Assembly (NCBI RefSeq): GCF_002086675.1
Contig: NZ_MVIF01000047.1
Span: 1 to 41,028, forward strand
From: Mycobacterium persicum
GTDB taxonomy: Bacteria > Actinomycetota > Actinomycetes > Mycobacteriales > Mycobacteriaceae
Length of the DNA stretch: 41,028 bases
Direction: 5' to 3'
Position 1 is the stretch's first letter, and each line of letters opens with the position of its first letter. The translations under genes and the position numbers were made by a program. Shown here piece after piece: positions 16,897 through 25,533 of the stretch. The notes below the pieces were generated by a model that worked only from the letters and a program-made list of their open reading frames with translations, was not told the origin of the DNA and did no database searches.

Positions 16897-18563
16897 ACTG
16901 GGGGCAAGTGCCGGGCGGCGACGTAGCCGAACACCATCGAGTTGGCGATGCTCGCGCCGGCTCCCGGATACGTTCGTCCCATCACCGTCGCGGTGGTATT
17001 GCCGGTGGCGTAGAGGCCCTCGATCACCCGGCCATCCTCGTCGATCACCTGCGCGTGCTCGTTGGTGACCACGCCTCCACAGGTGCCGACATCGGCCGGG
17101 AACACTCTGGTTGCGTAATAGGGACCCCGGCGCAGCGGGCCGAGGGCGGCGTTGGGCCGGTAGCCCGGGTCGCCCAGGCAGGTGTTGTAGGCCGACTGAC
17201 CGCGCCCGAAGTCGGGATCAAGGCCCTGGGCGGCAAAGTGGTTGAACCGCTGGATCGTTCGCGTCAGCGCGTCGACGGGCACACCGATCTGGTGGGCGAG
17301 GTCGCCGACGGTGTCGCCGCGCTTGACGGTGCCGCTTGTGATGAACTCGGGCGGCAGGCGCCGGTTGAGCGGGTTGGTACCCGTGACGTATCGGCGGACG
17401 TAGCCGTGGTCGAAGATCATCCAGCACGGCACCGCCTTGGCGGCGTACATCGCCTTGCCGACTTCGACGTAGGAGTTCGACTCGTTGCAGAACCGGCGGC
17501 CGGCCGTGTCGACGTAGATGGCTCCCGGTCGTTGTCGCCCCGAGCCCAGTGACGCCGCGGCGGCGCCGCCGTTGGGGATGAATACCGAAGGCAGCCACCA
17601 TGCTTCGTCGAGCAGGTCGGTTTTCGCGCCCAGCCGCATGGCGGCGCGCAGCACTTCGCCGGTGTCGCCGGCATTGGCGATCGACCATGCCCCGTCGTTG
17701 GGCTGATCGCCGCCGTATTCCCGTCGCATCTCGGCATTGTGGCCAAAGCCGCCGGCGGCCAACAGAACTCCCTTGCGCGCTTCGACGCTCACCGGACTGC
17801 CGTCGCGGATGACGCGTGTCCCAACCACCCGGCCGTCGTCGACAATGAGATCGTCCATGGCGGTGTCAGTCCACAACGGCGGCCGGCCGTCGCTGACGTC
17901 GATGAGCACCTTGAGCATTTGGCCGATCAATGATGCCCCGTTGGTGAGGATTTGGCGGCCGCGGATCCGGGCGGTGCGGGTGCGCAGGAATACTCGGGCC
18001 GCTACCGCGAAGGCGCGTGGCGATCGGTTGAAGTATTGCACCGAGCGCAATTCGTTGGTCAGCACCACGTACCCGTAGTTCTTGGCCAGCGGCGGCTGCA
18101 GCCGGTCGCTCCAGGACCCCAGCGCGGCGGCGTCGAAAGGAACTCCCTCGACGGCGCGGCCGGCGGCGTTGCCGCCCCGGTGATTCGGGTAGTAGTCGCT
18201 CCAGCCGGCACAGCGGATCAGCCGAACCCCTTTGCGGATAAGGAAATCGATCATCTCGTAGCCCGCGGTGAGGAACATTTCCCGGCGGGCAGCCGAAGAT
18301 GCCGCGCCAACGTCGCCGACCGCGTCGGCCAGGTAGCCAAACCCGTCTTCGTACGTGTCGGCGATGCCGTCGGCCCGCATCAACGGGTTGTTCGGCAGCC
18401 AGACGATGCCGCCGGAGAGACCGGTCGAACCGCCGACCAGGGATTGCTTTTCGACGATGAGCGGCTCGAGCCCACGGTCGAGTGCGGCCAGCCCCGCTAC
18501 CATGCCGCCCCCGCCGCTGCCCACGACGAGTAGGTCGACCGAGCGGTCCCACCGAGCGCTCAC
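16893..18563 (-). CDS. KstD/fumarate reductase-type flavoprotein (3-ketosteroid dehydrogenase-like)
   Basis: A 556-residue FAD enzyme resembling 3-ketosteroid delta-1-dehydrogenases and related ring dehydrogenases. The Rossmann motif VVGSGGGGMVAG is at 13-24 and the acidic end of beta-2 in LIVEKQ near 38. GGSTGLSGGIVWLP follows. At the C-terminus, GPYYATRVFPADVGTCGG (about 480-497), LYATGNTTATVMGRTYPGAG and the closing NSMVFGYVAA match the KstD layout; a Tyr in GPYYA corresponds to a catalytic Tyr of that family. The substrate could be a steroid ring fragment or another cyclic ketone. The start is a GTG at 18563 overlapping the Rieske stop as GTGA. It is the last gene of the eight-gene operon. 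Confidence 0.85.
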   Translation of the reverse strand: MSARWDRSVDLLVVGSGGGGMVAGLAALDRGLEPLIVEKQSLVGGSTGLSGGIVWLPNNPLMRADGIADTYEDGFGYLADAVGDVGAASSAARREMFLTAGYEMIDFLIRKGVRLIRCAGWSDYYPNHRGGNAAGRAVEGVPFDAAALGSWSDRLQPPLAKNYGYVVLTNELRSVQYFNRSPRAFAVAARVFLRTRTARIRGRQILTNGASLIGQMLKVLIDVSDGRPPLWTDTAMDDLIVDDGRVVGTRVIRDGSPVSVEARKGVLLAAGGFGHNAEMRREYGGDQPNDGAWSIANAGDTGEVLRAAMRLGAKTDLLDEAWWLPSVFIPNGGAAAASLGSGRQRPGAIYVDTAGRRFCNESNSYVEVGKAMYAAKAVPCWMIFDHGYVRRYVTGTNPLNRRLPPEFITSGTVKRGDTVGDLAHQIGVPVDALTRTIQRFNHFAAQGLDPDFGRGQSAYNTCLGDPGYRPNAALGPLRRGPYYATRVFPADVGTCGGVVTNEHAQVIDEDGRVIEGLYATGNTTATVMGRTYPGAGASIANSMVFGYVAARHLPPV

Positions 18564-19927
18564 TGTGGCGCCGAAACGTCTGAAGTGAATCCCAGGTCGG
18601 CGATCGGCACGTCGATGGTGGTGTTGGTCTGCTGGATCGCGGGCACCAGCGTGTCGTAGGGCAGCCCGGCCAGGAACCCGTCGATGACCCGCTCGAAATT
18701 CGAGATCAGTCCCTCGATCTGCTTCGATAATCGCATGTATTCAAATCCCTTGGAGCGCAGACCTTTTTGCTGCCGCGGCAGATTGGAGAAGTCCTGCGCG
18801 GGAATCGGCGGCCAGCTCGGGTCGTCGGGCGCCTTGGGTTCCGGCGGGGCGGGCTTGGTGACCTGATCCGGTGGAATCCGGGTGAGCGACCAGATCTCGA
18901 ACAACGTCTCCTCCGGCCCCAGGGGACGGATCCGGTACGAGGAAGCGCTGCTGTATTGCGGCAACAGGAAGTAATGCGGGAAGCCGAACCCGATCGCGTC
19001 GACGATGCCGCGGCGCGCCAACGCGTTGAGGTCGGGAACATCGCATCCCCGCGCGCGATGCCAGGCGACGACGGCGTCGTTGAGCGTGGCGCGCCAGGCG
19101 GTCGTCGCCTCGGCCGGATCGTCCGGCAACTCGATGTGCTGCAGGCCTTCGGCGATGCGAATGTCGTTGGCGTGGGTCATGCCGCCCATGCCGGCGCCGA
19201 GCGTCCGCATGAAATACAGGCTGCTCTGGATGACCGGGTGGGTGCCCGGCGCGGTCGCGCCCGGCGCCGACGGCAACAGCTGCGGGTGGGTCTGCGGCAC
19301 GTGATAGCCCTCCATGAACGCCGCCGTGGCAAGCTTCCAGTTCACCGGCAATCGGCACGACTGCCACCACTCGGTGCGCAGCGATTCGACCTTCCAGGCG
19401 TCGTAGATCGAGGCGAACGGCTCCAGGCAGGCGCGCAACGCGGGCGCGGCGTCGTCGAGGTTGATCCACGCGCACCCGCCCCACAGTTCGCACCGTACCG
19501 ACACGAGCGCAAGATCCTGCGGGCACAGGTTGTGCTCGTCGAACACCTCCGGCCGCGCGACATAGGTGTTGCGCCCGTCGATACCCCAGCACCAGCCGTG
19601 GAAGGGGCAGACGAAAGTGCGACGAGATCCATTGCCCTCCACCAGCTTCACCCCGCGATGCCGGCACGCGTTGTGGTAGGCGCGTACGTTGTCACCGGCT
19701 ACCCGCACCACGATGATCGACTCGTCGAGGATCTGGTACTCCACGTAGTCACCCGGCTTGGGGATCTCCTCGAGCCGGCAGGCCATCTGCCAGACGCGCG
19801 GCCACAGCATCGCCGTCTCCAGCGCGTAGAACTCCGCGTCGTAGTAACGCTGCTTGGGAATCCGGTCGGCGGCGCGGACTGCCCACGGCACTGGCAGCGG
19901 TGTCCAGTTCACCTCATTGCTCACCAT
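18560..19927 (-). CDS. Rieske non-heme iron ring-hydroxylating oxygenase, alpha subunit
   Basis: A 455-residue oxygenase. The Rieske 2Fe-2S ligands are Cys88, His90, Cys107 and His110 in CRHRGVK and CPFHGWCW. The mononuclear iron site lies in NWKLATAAFMEGYHVPQTH, with His209 and His214. It activates O2 to hydroxylate or dealkylate a substrate; no beta subunit or dedicated reductase is encoded nearby, so an outside reductase is needed (KshA-like enzymes work this way). The start is the ATG at 19927 with GAGGGA five bases upstream; the longer open frame runs into the neighbouring pseudogene. The stop overlaps the flavoprotein start by four bases. The KshA/KstD-like pairing recalls steroid ring opening, but the sequence is not obviously KshA. 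Confidence 0.92.
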   Translation of the reverse strand: MVSNEVNWTPLPVPWAVRAADRIPKQRYYDAEFYALETAMLWPRVWQMACRLEEIPKPGDYVEYQILDESIIVVRVAGDNVRAYHNACRHRGVKLVEGNGSRRTFVCPFHGWCWGIDGRNTYVARPEVFDEHNLCPQDLALVSVRCELWGGCAWINLDDAAPALRACLEPFASIYDAWKVESLRTEWWQSCRLPVNWKLATAAFMEGYHVPQTHPQLLPSAPGATAPGTHPVIQSSLYFMRTLGAGMGGMTHANDIRIAEGLQHIELPDDPAEATTAWRATLNDAVVAWHRARGCDVPDLNALARRGIVDAIGFGFPHYFLLPQYSSASSYRIRPLGPEETLFEIWSLTRIPPDQVTKPAPPEPKAPDDPSWPPIPAQDFSNLPRQQKGLRSKGFEYMRLSKQIEGLISNFERVIDGFLAGLPYDTLVPAIQQTNTTIDVPIADLGFTSDVSAPQ

Positions 19928-19940
19928 CTGGTTCCCTCGC

Positions 19941-21210
19941 TCACACGATTCGCGACGCGCGGCCTTGCCAATAGCGTTCGCGGATACGCCTCTTGTAGAG
20001 CTTTCCGTTGGGGTCCCGCGGCAGCTCCGCGGTGAAGTCGACTGTGCGCGGGCACTTGTAGGAGGCCAGATGGGCGCGGCAGTGGTCGATGAGTTCCGCC
20101 TCCAGGTCGGGTCCGGCGATAACGCCGTCCACCGGTTGCACCACGGCCTCGACCTCCTCACCGAATTCGTCGTTGGGTACACCGAATACCGCCGCGTCGA
20201 CCAGCTTGGGGTGCATGACCAACAGGTTCTCCGCCTCCTGCGGATAGATGTTGACCCCGCCGGAGACAATCATGAACGTCGAGCGGTCGGTCGGGTAGAG
20301 GTATCCGTCCTCGTCCACGTAGCCCATGTCGCCCAAGGTGCGCCACCCGCGGTCGTTGCACACCGACGCGGTCTTGACAGGATCTTTGAAGTACTCGAAC
20401 GGCGGGGCCCTCGAAGTAGAGCTCGCCGCACTGCCCGACGGGCAGCTCACTTCCGTCGTCGCCGACGACATGCACCGGGCTCACCGGTTTGCCGACCGAG
20501 CCCGGTTGAGCCAGCCACTCCCGCGGGCCGATCGTGGTGCCGGCGAATCCCTCAGTCCCCCCGTAGTATTCGTGAATGACGGGACCGAACCAGTCCATCA
20601 TCCGGTACTTGACGTCCACCGGGCACGGGGCGGCCGCGTGCAGCACACACCGCAGGCTGGAGATGTCATAGGCGCGCCGCACCTCTTCGGGCAACTTGAG
20701 CATCCGCACGAACATCGTCGGCACGACCTGGGCGTGGGTAACCCGGTGCGTCTCGATGAGCCGCAGTACGGTCTGGGCGTCGAATTTGCCCATGATGACC
20801 ACGGTGGCCCCGACGCGGTGAACCGCCATGGCGTAGTTCACCCCGGCGGCATGGTAGAGCGGCGCGGGGGACAGGTACACGCTGGCCGGGCTCATCCCGT
20901 AGCGCTGAGTCAGCGCCAGCTCCAGAACGGCCTGAGCCCAGGAGCCGTTGGCGGAGGGCAGCGGGACGGTTAGGTGAGTGTTCACCGGCGTATAGTAGAG
21001 CCCGGAAAGCTGGCAGCCCCAAGGGATTTCGAGAAACTCCGGGCGGTTGGCCAGCAGCAGAGCCACCCCGTCGCCGCGCCTGAGCCCCGCCTCGTGCAGC
21101 AGCGCGGCGACCCGTCGGCTCCGGGCATGCAACTGCGCATACGAGAGGGCCGGCCCGTCACCCACCATGAGTGCCGGGGCGGCGCTGTCGGCGTGGTCGG
21201 TCAGGTTCAT
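19941..21210 (-). pseudogene. Broken acyl-CoA synthetase (fadD-type) with internal deletion and frameshift
   Basis: The gene reads from an ATG at 21210. The N-terminal part is clearly an ANL ligase (GLRRGDGVALLLANRPEFLEI, GLYYTPVNTHLT), but at about 20968-20975 it jumps in frame to VPLPSANGSWAQ. Roughly 100 codons that normally lie between these points, including the ATP-binding P-loop (SSGTTGRPKG), are missing. Later, near 20400-20412, the frame changes: GELYFEGP in one frame continues as PPFEYFKDP in another, and the rest, with the hinge GDMGYVDEDGYLY and the C-terminal Lys region PNGKLYKRRI, is in the second frame. Two independent lesions argue for a real pseudogene rather than a sequencing slip. 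It lies in the operon 13 bases before the Rieske gene. Confidence 0.85.
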
Positions 21211-21238
21211 CAGCGTAATATTCTGCGCCCCAACTGCA

Positions 21239-22111
21239 TCAGGTCGCCGACGCACCGTCGGGAGACTCGGCCGCCGCCGCCTGGCGGCGCGCCATCTCGG
21301 CGGGCTTGATCTTGCCCTTCAGCACCTGTTGCACCAGGGCCTGCACGTCGGCACTGATCGACGCCAACGCCACCAGGTCGTTGGAGCTTTGCCAGTGCAC
21401 CCGCATGCCCATCAACTCCCAGGCGCGTTTGATGTTGGCCTTGGTCGCCAACAGCGTGGTCAGCGGAGCCTGCGCGATGTGCCGGGCGATCGCGTCCACC
21501 CGCGCGTCGAGTTGATCGCGCGGCACCACCTCGTTGACTAGACCCACCGCCAGGGCCTTCTGCGCGTCGATGACTTCGTTCAGATACAGGTAATACGACG
21601 CCCGCCGCCAATTCATGAACACCCACGGCTCGATGGAGCATTCGCCGGACGGCATGCCGAACCCCTGCAGCGGCGGGTACTGAAAGTAGGCGTCCTCGGC
21701 GGCGATGACGATATCGGTGGTCAGCCCGTAGTGCGTGCCCCCGCCCACACAGTAGCCGTGGACCTGGGCAATCGTCGGTTTGGCGAACTCCCACAGGTTG
21801 AGTACCGGCTTGACGAACAGGTCGGATTGCGGCTTCCACGGCGTGCCCATGACCTTGGCGCCCTCGACGAAAGCCGGATAGTCGACCGCGTTGTTGCCGA
21901 TCGCGTGTCCCGAGCAGAAGCCCTTGCCGTTGGCCTTGAGGATCAGCACCTTGATGTCGTAGTCGCGGTCCGCGTCGGCCAGTGCGGCGTCGACTTCCTC
22001 GGCGAGTTTCTGGTCCTGGGCATTGGCCTTCTCCGGCCAATTCAGCGTGACCCGAGCTATCGCGCCGGTCTTCTCGTAGATGATGCGTTCGCGAGTTTCC
22101 TTGAGGTCCAT
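21239..22111 (-). CDS. Enoyl-CoA hydratase/isomerase (crotonase) family protein
   Basis: A 290-residue crotonase-fold protein, start at the ATG at 22111 with GGAGAAGG directly upstream. Oxyanion-hole segments are ANGKGFCSGH (about 59-68) and HGYCVGGGTHYGL (about 117-129). The segment FQYPPLQGFGMPSGECSIEP has Pro where classical hydratases have Glu144, and no clear Glu164 counterpart is seen in RRASYYLYLNEV, so simple hydration is not assured. It is a diverged paralogue of the crotonase at 16012. It lies 13 bases after the lipoyl protein gene and 28 before the pseudogene. In the pathway it could cleave or isomerise a CoA-bound ring intermediate; this is inference. Confidence 0.85.
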   Translation of the reverse strand: MDLKETRERIIYEKTGAIARVTLNWPEKANAQDQKLAEEVDAALADADRDYDIKVLILKANGKGFCSGHAIGNNAVDYPAFVEGAKVMGTPWKPQSDLFVKPVLNLWEFAKPTIAQVHGYCVGGGTHYGLTTDIVIAAEDAYFQYPPLQGFGMPSGECSIEPWVFMNWRRASYYLYLNEVIDAQKALAVGLVNEVVPRDQLDARVDAIARHIAQAPLTTLLATKANIKRAWELMGMRVHWQSSNDLVALASISADVQALVQQVLKGKIKPAEMARRQAAAAESPDGASAT

Positions 22112-22124
22112 GCCTTCTCCTGAG

Positions 22125-22361
22125 TTATGCGGTGATGACGCCGATCGGCACGCCGATGTCGTAGGTCCCACCGGCTGTTGCGGTCCACTGCACGACGCCG
22201 GACGCGCCGGCCTCGATCTCCTGTTCGGCCTTCTCGGTTGCGATGACGTAGATCGGGGTGCCCTGCTCGACATGCCGGCCGCTGTCGACGAGAAATTCGA
22301 CGAGCTCGGCTTCGGATACCGCGACCGAGACCCGCGGGATGCGAATGACGAAGTCAGCCAT
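22125..22361 (-). CDS. Free-standing lipoyl-domain protein
   Basis: A 78-residue protein that is nothing but one biotinyl/lipoyl domain. The modified lysine is Lys44 in VIATEKAEQEIEA, at the tip of the usual beta-hairpin; glycines in SGRHVEQG and ASGVV fit the fold. There is no peripheral-subunit-binding domain and no acyltransferase core, which an E2 subunit would have. The ATG at 22361 overlaps the E1-beta stop by eight bases, so it is made together with the E1 subunits and is presumably their lipoyl substrate. Either the acyl group passes to an E2 core encoded elsewhere, or this small carrier itself is the acyl acceptor, as in H-protein-like systems. Confidence 0.85.
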   Translation of the reverse strand: MADFVIRIPRVSVAVSEAELVEFLVDSGRHVEQGTPIYVIATEKAEQEIEAGASGVVQWTATAGGTYDIGVPIGVITA

Positions 22362-23352
22362 GCACTCTCGCCCTGTCCAGGGTTCGCTGTGCGGCTGCGA
22401 CGATGCGGGCCGGCGAGGGGTACACTTGCGCCTCCAGCGCGGCGGCGGCCGGGCTGGGGACGAACCGGGCGCCGACCCGCTCAACGGGTGCGACGAGTTC
22501 GCCGAACAATTCCGATTGCAGGATCGCGGCGATCTCCGCCCCGGGTCCACCGAATTGCACCGCGTCGTGCACCACGACGGCTCTTGTTGTGCGACGGGCG
22601 GATTCGACGACGGTCTCGACATCGAGAGGCACCAGGGTGCGCAGGTCGACGACCTCGGCGCTGATGCCCTGTTCCTGCAGGGTGGCCGCGGCCGCGAGCG
22701 CGTCGTACACGCTGCGCCCGTAGCCGATCAGGCTGACGTCGGTGCCCGGCCGCTTGATATCGGCCTGGCCCAACGGGATCGAGAAACCGGGGTCGACGGG
22801 GACGGGTCCGCGTTTGCTTTGCAGGCGGATGGTTTCGACGAACAGACACGGGTCTTCGTCGAAGATGGCGGTGGTCAGTAGGCCCTTGCCGTCGCCCGGG
22901 GTGGACGGCACGATCACTTTCATCCCGGGGATGTGCATGAACCACGCCTCCAACGTCTGCGAATGCGTGGCGCCAGTGCCCAATCCGGCGTACACCTGGG
23001 TGCGCACGGTGATCGGCGCCGTGGTGCGTCCGCCCGTCATGAAGCGCAGCTTGGCGGCATGGTTGATCAACTGGTCGGCGGCGATGCCGATGAAATCCAT
23101 GATCATGATCTCGGCCACCGGCAGCATTCCGTCCATCGCCGCGCCGATCGCGGCGCCCAAGATCGCGGCTTCCGAGATCGGGGTGTCCACCACCCGGTCG
23201 TGGCCGTACTTGGTCGACAGGCCCGCGGTGGGCCCGGACGCGCCGGGATCGGCGATGTCCTCTCCGAGCAGCAACACCCTGTCGTCGGCCTGTAGCGCCT
23301 GATCGAGTGCGAGGTTGAGCGCCTCGCGCATCGTCAGCTCTTGTTCGGTCAT
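22354..23352 (-). CDS. 2-oxoacid dehydrogenase E1 component, beta subunit
   Basis: A 332-residue transketolase-type subunit that pairs with the upstream E1-alpha to form the ThDP-dependent decarboxylase. Motifs: LGEDIADPGASGPTAGLSTKYG near the N-terminus, DTPISEAAILGAAIGAAMDG, then EIMIMDFIGIAADQLINHAAKLR, all standard for PDH/BCDH/acetoin dehydrogenase E1-beta. The C-terminal transketolase domain includes VSLIGYGRSV and VVDLRTLVPLD. The start is the ATG at 23352, overlapping the E1-alpha stop as ATGA; the stop overlaps the lipoyl gene. The 2-oxo substrate is unknown. Confidence 0.9.
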   Translation of the reverse strand: MTEQELTMREALNLALDQALQADDRVLLLGEDIADPGASGPTAGLSTKYGHDRVVDTPISEAAILGAAIGAAMDGMLPVAEIMIMDFIGIAADQLINHAAKLRFMTGGRTTAPITVRTQVYAGLGTGATHSQTLEAWFMHIPGMKVIVPSTPGDGKGLLTTAIFDEDPCLFVETIRLQSKRGPVPVDPGFSIPLGQADIKRPGTDVSLIGYGRSVYDALAAAATLQEQGISAEVVDLRTLVPLDVETVVESARRTTRAVVVHDAVQFGGPGAEIAAILQSELFGELVAPVERVGARFVPSPAAAALEAQVYPSPARIVAAAQRTLDRARVHG

Positions 23353-24350
23353 CCGCCACGTCCCCACACCGGGAACCCGAGCGGCGTTGCGTAAACGTCA
23401 CGGTCGAGTTCGTCGACGGACGGTGACTCGCCGGTCATCACCGTGTTCAGCGCCGTCTCCACGGTTTGCAGGGCGTCGTCGTCGATGCGGCTAAGCTCGT
23501 CCGCGCCGCAGATTCCGGCTTCGAGGAGGTGGTTGCGGAACCGCGGCACCGGGTCGGCCGCCATCGCCGCCGCCAGCTGATCTGGTGGTATGTAGGGCAT
23601 CCGGTCACCGAAGTAGTGGCCGCGGAAGCGGAACGTCACGCACTCGATGAACGTGGGACCGCCACCGCCGCGGGCGGCGTCCACCGCTTGGTCGAGAGCC
23701 GACGCGACCGCCAGCGGGTCGTTGCCATCGACCGCGACACCGGGCATGCCATAACCGGCGGCCCGATCCGCGACATGCTCGAGCTTCATGGTGGCGGACG
23801 TGGGTGTCATCTCCGCGTACTGGTTGTTCTGGCACACGAACACCACGGGCAGGTCCCAGAGCGCGGCCATGTTGGCGGCCTCGTGGAAGGAGCCGGTGTT
23901 GGTGGCGCCGTCGCCGAAGCTGACCACCGTGACCCGATCCAGGCCCTTGCGTTTGCCGGCCAGTGCCAGCCCGACGGCCACCGGCGGGCCGGCGCCGACG
24001 ATGCCGGTCGAAAGCATCACGCCCACCGCGGGATTGGCGATGTGCATGGTGCCGCCCTTGCCGCGGCTGGCGCCGACGGTGCGTCCCATCATCTCCCCGA
24101 AGATCTCCCGCAGCGGAACCCCCTTGCCGATCAGATCGTGCAGCCCGCGGTAGGTGGTCACCAGCTGATCGTCGGTCCGTAGCACCACACCCATCGCCGC
24201 GCCGATGGCTTCCTGGCCGCGCGACGGCCAGTACACACAGATGAACTCCCCGGTGCTGATGCCCTTGGCCAGCCGGTCGTCGGCCGTTTTCATCAGCGTC
24301 ATCAGCTCATAGAGGCGGCGGCGGAAGTCGCCGAAACGGTCGAGAGTCAC
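23349..24350 (-). CDS. 2-oxoacid dehydrogenase E1 component, alpha subunit
   Basis: A 333-residue ThDP-binding subunit. The ThDP motif starts with GDG at 146-148 (VVSFGDGATNTGSFHEA) and ends in QNNQYA at 174-179, the normal GDG-x(26)-NN spacing. RGKGGTMH (96-103) and TGIVGAGPPVAVGLAL match the acetoin/pyruvate/branched-chain group. The start is a GTG at 24350 with GGAGG six bases upstream; the longer open frame from 24392 has no such site. The enzyme decarboxylates a 2-oxoacid and transfers the acyl group to lipoate. It follows the SDR gene by 51 bases and overlaps E1-beta. Confidence 0.9.
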   Translation of the reverse strand: MTLDRFGDFRRRLYELMTLMKTADDRLAKGISTGEFICVYWPSRGQEAIGAAMGVVLRTDDQLVTTYRGLHDLIGKGVPLREIFGEMMGRTVGASRGKGGTMHIANPAVGVMLSTGIVGAGPPVAVGLALAGKRKGLDRVTVVSFGDGATNTGSFHEAANMAALWDLPVVFVCQNNQYAEMTPTSATMKLEHVADRAAGYGMPGVAVDGNDPLAVASALDQAVDAARGGGGPTFIECVTFRFRGHYFGDRMPYIPPDQLAAAMAADPVPRFRNHLLEAGICGADELSRIDDDALQTVETALNTVMTGESPSVDELDRDVYATPLGFPVWGRGG

Positions 24351-24401
24351 CGCGTGCCTCCACGTCCGCTGTGCCGCAACTGAATTGACCACATCGCGAG
24401 A

Positions 24402-25277
24402 TCACCCGCCGGACCATGGCTTGACTTTGAGAAAGCCGCCGCCGTCCACCCGGAGCTGCTGTCCGGTGACGTAGCGGGCCGCGTCGGAGGCGAGGAACAA
24501 CACGGCCTCGCTGATGTCTTCGGGTTCGACATAGGGGATCGGCATCGCTTGCATCACCGGGAAAACCGGCTCGGCCTCCTCGCGGGTGGGGTTCGGCAGG
24601 TCCGGCCGGACGGCCCGGTACATGGGAGCGCTGTGCAACATGTCGGTGTTGACGTTGGTCGGGTGTATCGCGTTCATCCGGATGGAGAAGGGGGCCAGCG
24701 CGAGGGCGAAGTCGTTGACGTAATGCGCGGCAGCGATTTTCGCGAAGGCATAGCCCGCCCCGCCGGGGCCCCCATCGATGCCGGTGGTGTTCATCGACGA
24801 CATGAATGCCGCGTTGGAACCGATCACGATGATCGACGCGCCTGCGCGTAGGTGTTTGAGGCTGGCGTGCACCAGGTTGAGCACCCCCACTAGGTCCACG
24901 TCCACGGCGTCGGCGAACGCCTGCGGCGGCAGTCCGGCGGTGAGCGGGCAGATGCCGGCGTTGGCCACCACGATGTCGAGACGGCCCAAATCGGACACCG
25001 CGTTGTCGATCGTTGTCGACATCGCGGCACGGTCGCGCACGTCGGCGATCGCGGTGATGACCCGCCGGCCTTCCTTTTCCACCAGACGCGCGGTCTCGTC
25101 CAGGTCCTCCGGCCGGGCCAGCGGATACTCGTTCGTGTCGATATCGGCGCACAAGTCGACCGCGATGATGTCGGCGCCCTCTGCGGCAAGCAATCGTGCA
25201 TGCGAGCGGCCCTGCCCGCGCGCGGCGCCACTGATCACCGCCACCTTACCGGCCGCCCGGCCCGCTATCCGGCTCAT
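24402..25277 (-). CDS. Mycofactocin-type short-chain dehydrogenase/reductase
   Basis: A 291-residue SDR. The NAD-binding glycine motif GAARGQG is at 17-23; NAG is at 106-108; the catalytic triad is Ser154, Tyr176 and Lys180 (YAFAK). The stretch after the second strand, VDLCADIDTNEYPLARPEDL, and ETARLVEKEGRRV are the hallmark insertion of the SDR group annotated as mycofactocin-dependent, whose tightly held NAD is recycled by the peptide-derived cofactor mycofactocin. It would oxidise an alcohol to a ketone. The start is the ATG at 25277 behind AAGGGGCGG. It is the first gene of the eight-gene operon and diverges from the CoA-transferase gene. Confidence 0.88.
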   Translation of the reverse strand: MSRIAGRAAGKVAVISGAARGQGRSHARLLAAEGADIIAVDLCADIDTNEYPLARPEDLDETARLVEKEGRRVITAIADVRDRAAMSTTIDNAVSDLGRLDIVVANAGICPLTAGLPPQAFADAVDVDLVGVLNLVHASLKHLRAGASIIVIGSNAAFMSSMNTTGIDGGPGGAGYAFAKIAAAHYVNDFALALAPFSIRMNAIHPTNVNTDMLHSAPMYRAVRPDLPNPTREEAEPVFPVMQAMPIPYVEPEDISEAVLFLASDAARYVTGQQLRVDGGGFLKVKPWSGG

Positions 25278-25472
25278 CGCCGCCCCTTGTCCGAGTTGTC
25301 CGAGTCCAGATACCGACGATTCACATTGAGAGTCAAAGCCTTTCGCTGCCCACATGGTGGGGGCGCCGAACTGTGCCGGGCAGTGACCATCCGCACCGGC
25401 ATCGAACCGTTGGTGGGTCCCATCGCATCTCTTCCGAAGAACCGCGTGCCTGCAGCCGGAATATCGCCATCC

Positions 25473-25501
25473 GCTACGCTAGCTAGAATATCTAAAATAG
25501 C
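25473..25501. promoter_or_regulatory. Divergent AT-rich promoter/operator region
   Basis: Between the SDR operon and the CoA-transferase lies an AT-rich core. TAGAATATCTA at 25484-25494 is a dyad (arms TAGA and TCTA, spacer ATA). TAGAAT and TAAAAT (25493-25498) could be -10 boxes for the plus strand, and TATTCT (25490-25485) one for the minus strand. A single operator here could control both directions. No -35 boxes were recognised. Confidence 0.4.
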
Positions 25502-25533
25502 AAGGAATAGCTGCGGCGGCCGAGGGGATTGCG

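Noticed and set aside
18767..20035. 422-codon plus-strand open frame opposite the Rieske gene
   Set aside because: Composition-driven shadow; the Rieske ligands and iron-site histidines are on the minus strand.
19941..21255. Treating the split acyl-CoA synthetase as two genes, or as programmed frameshifting
   Set aside because: Each piece is only part of one ligase, there is no slippery-site context I can recognise, and the separate loss of the P-loop region makes a working product unlikely.
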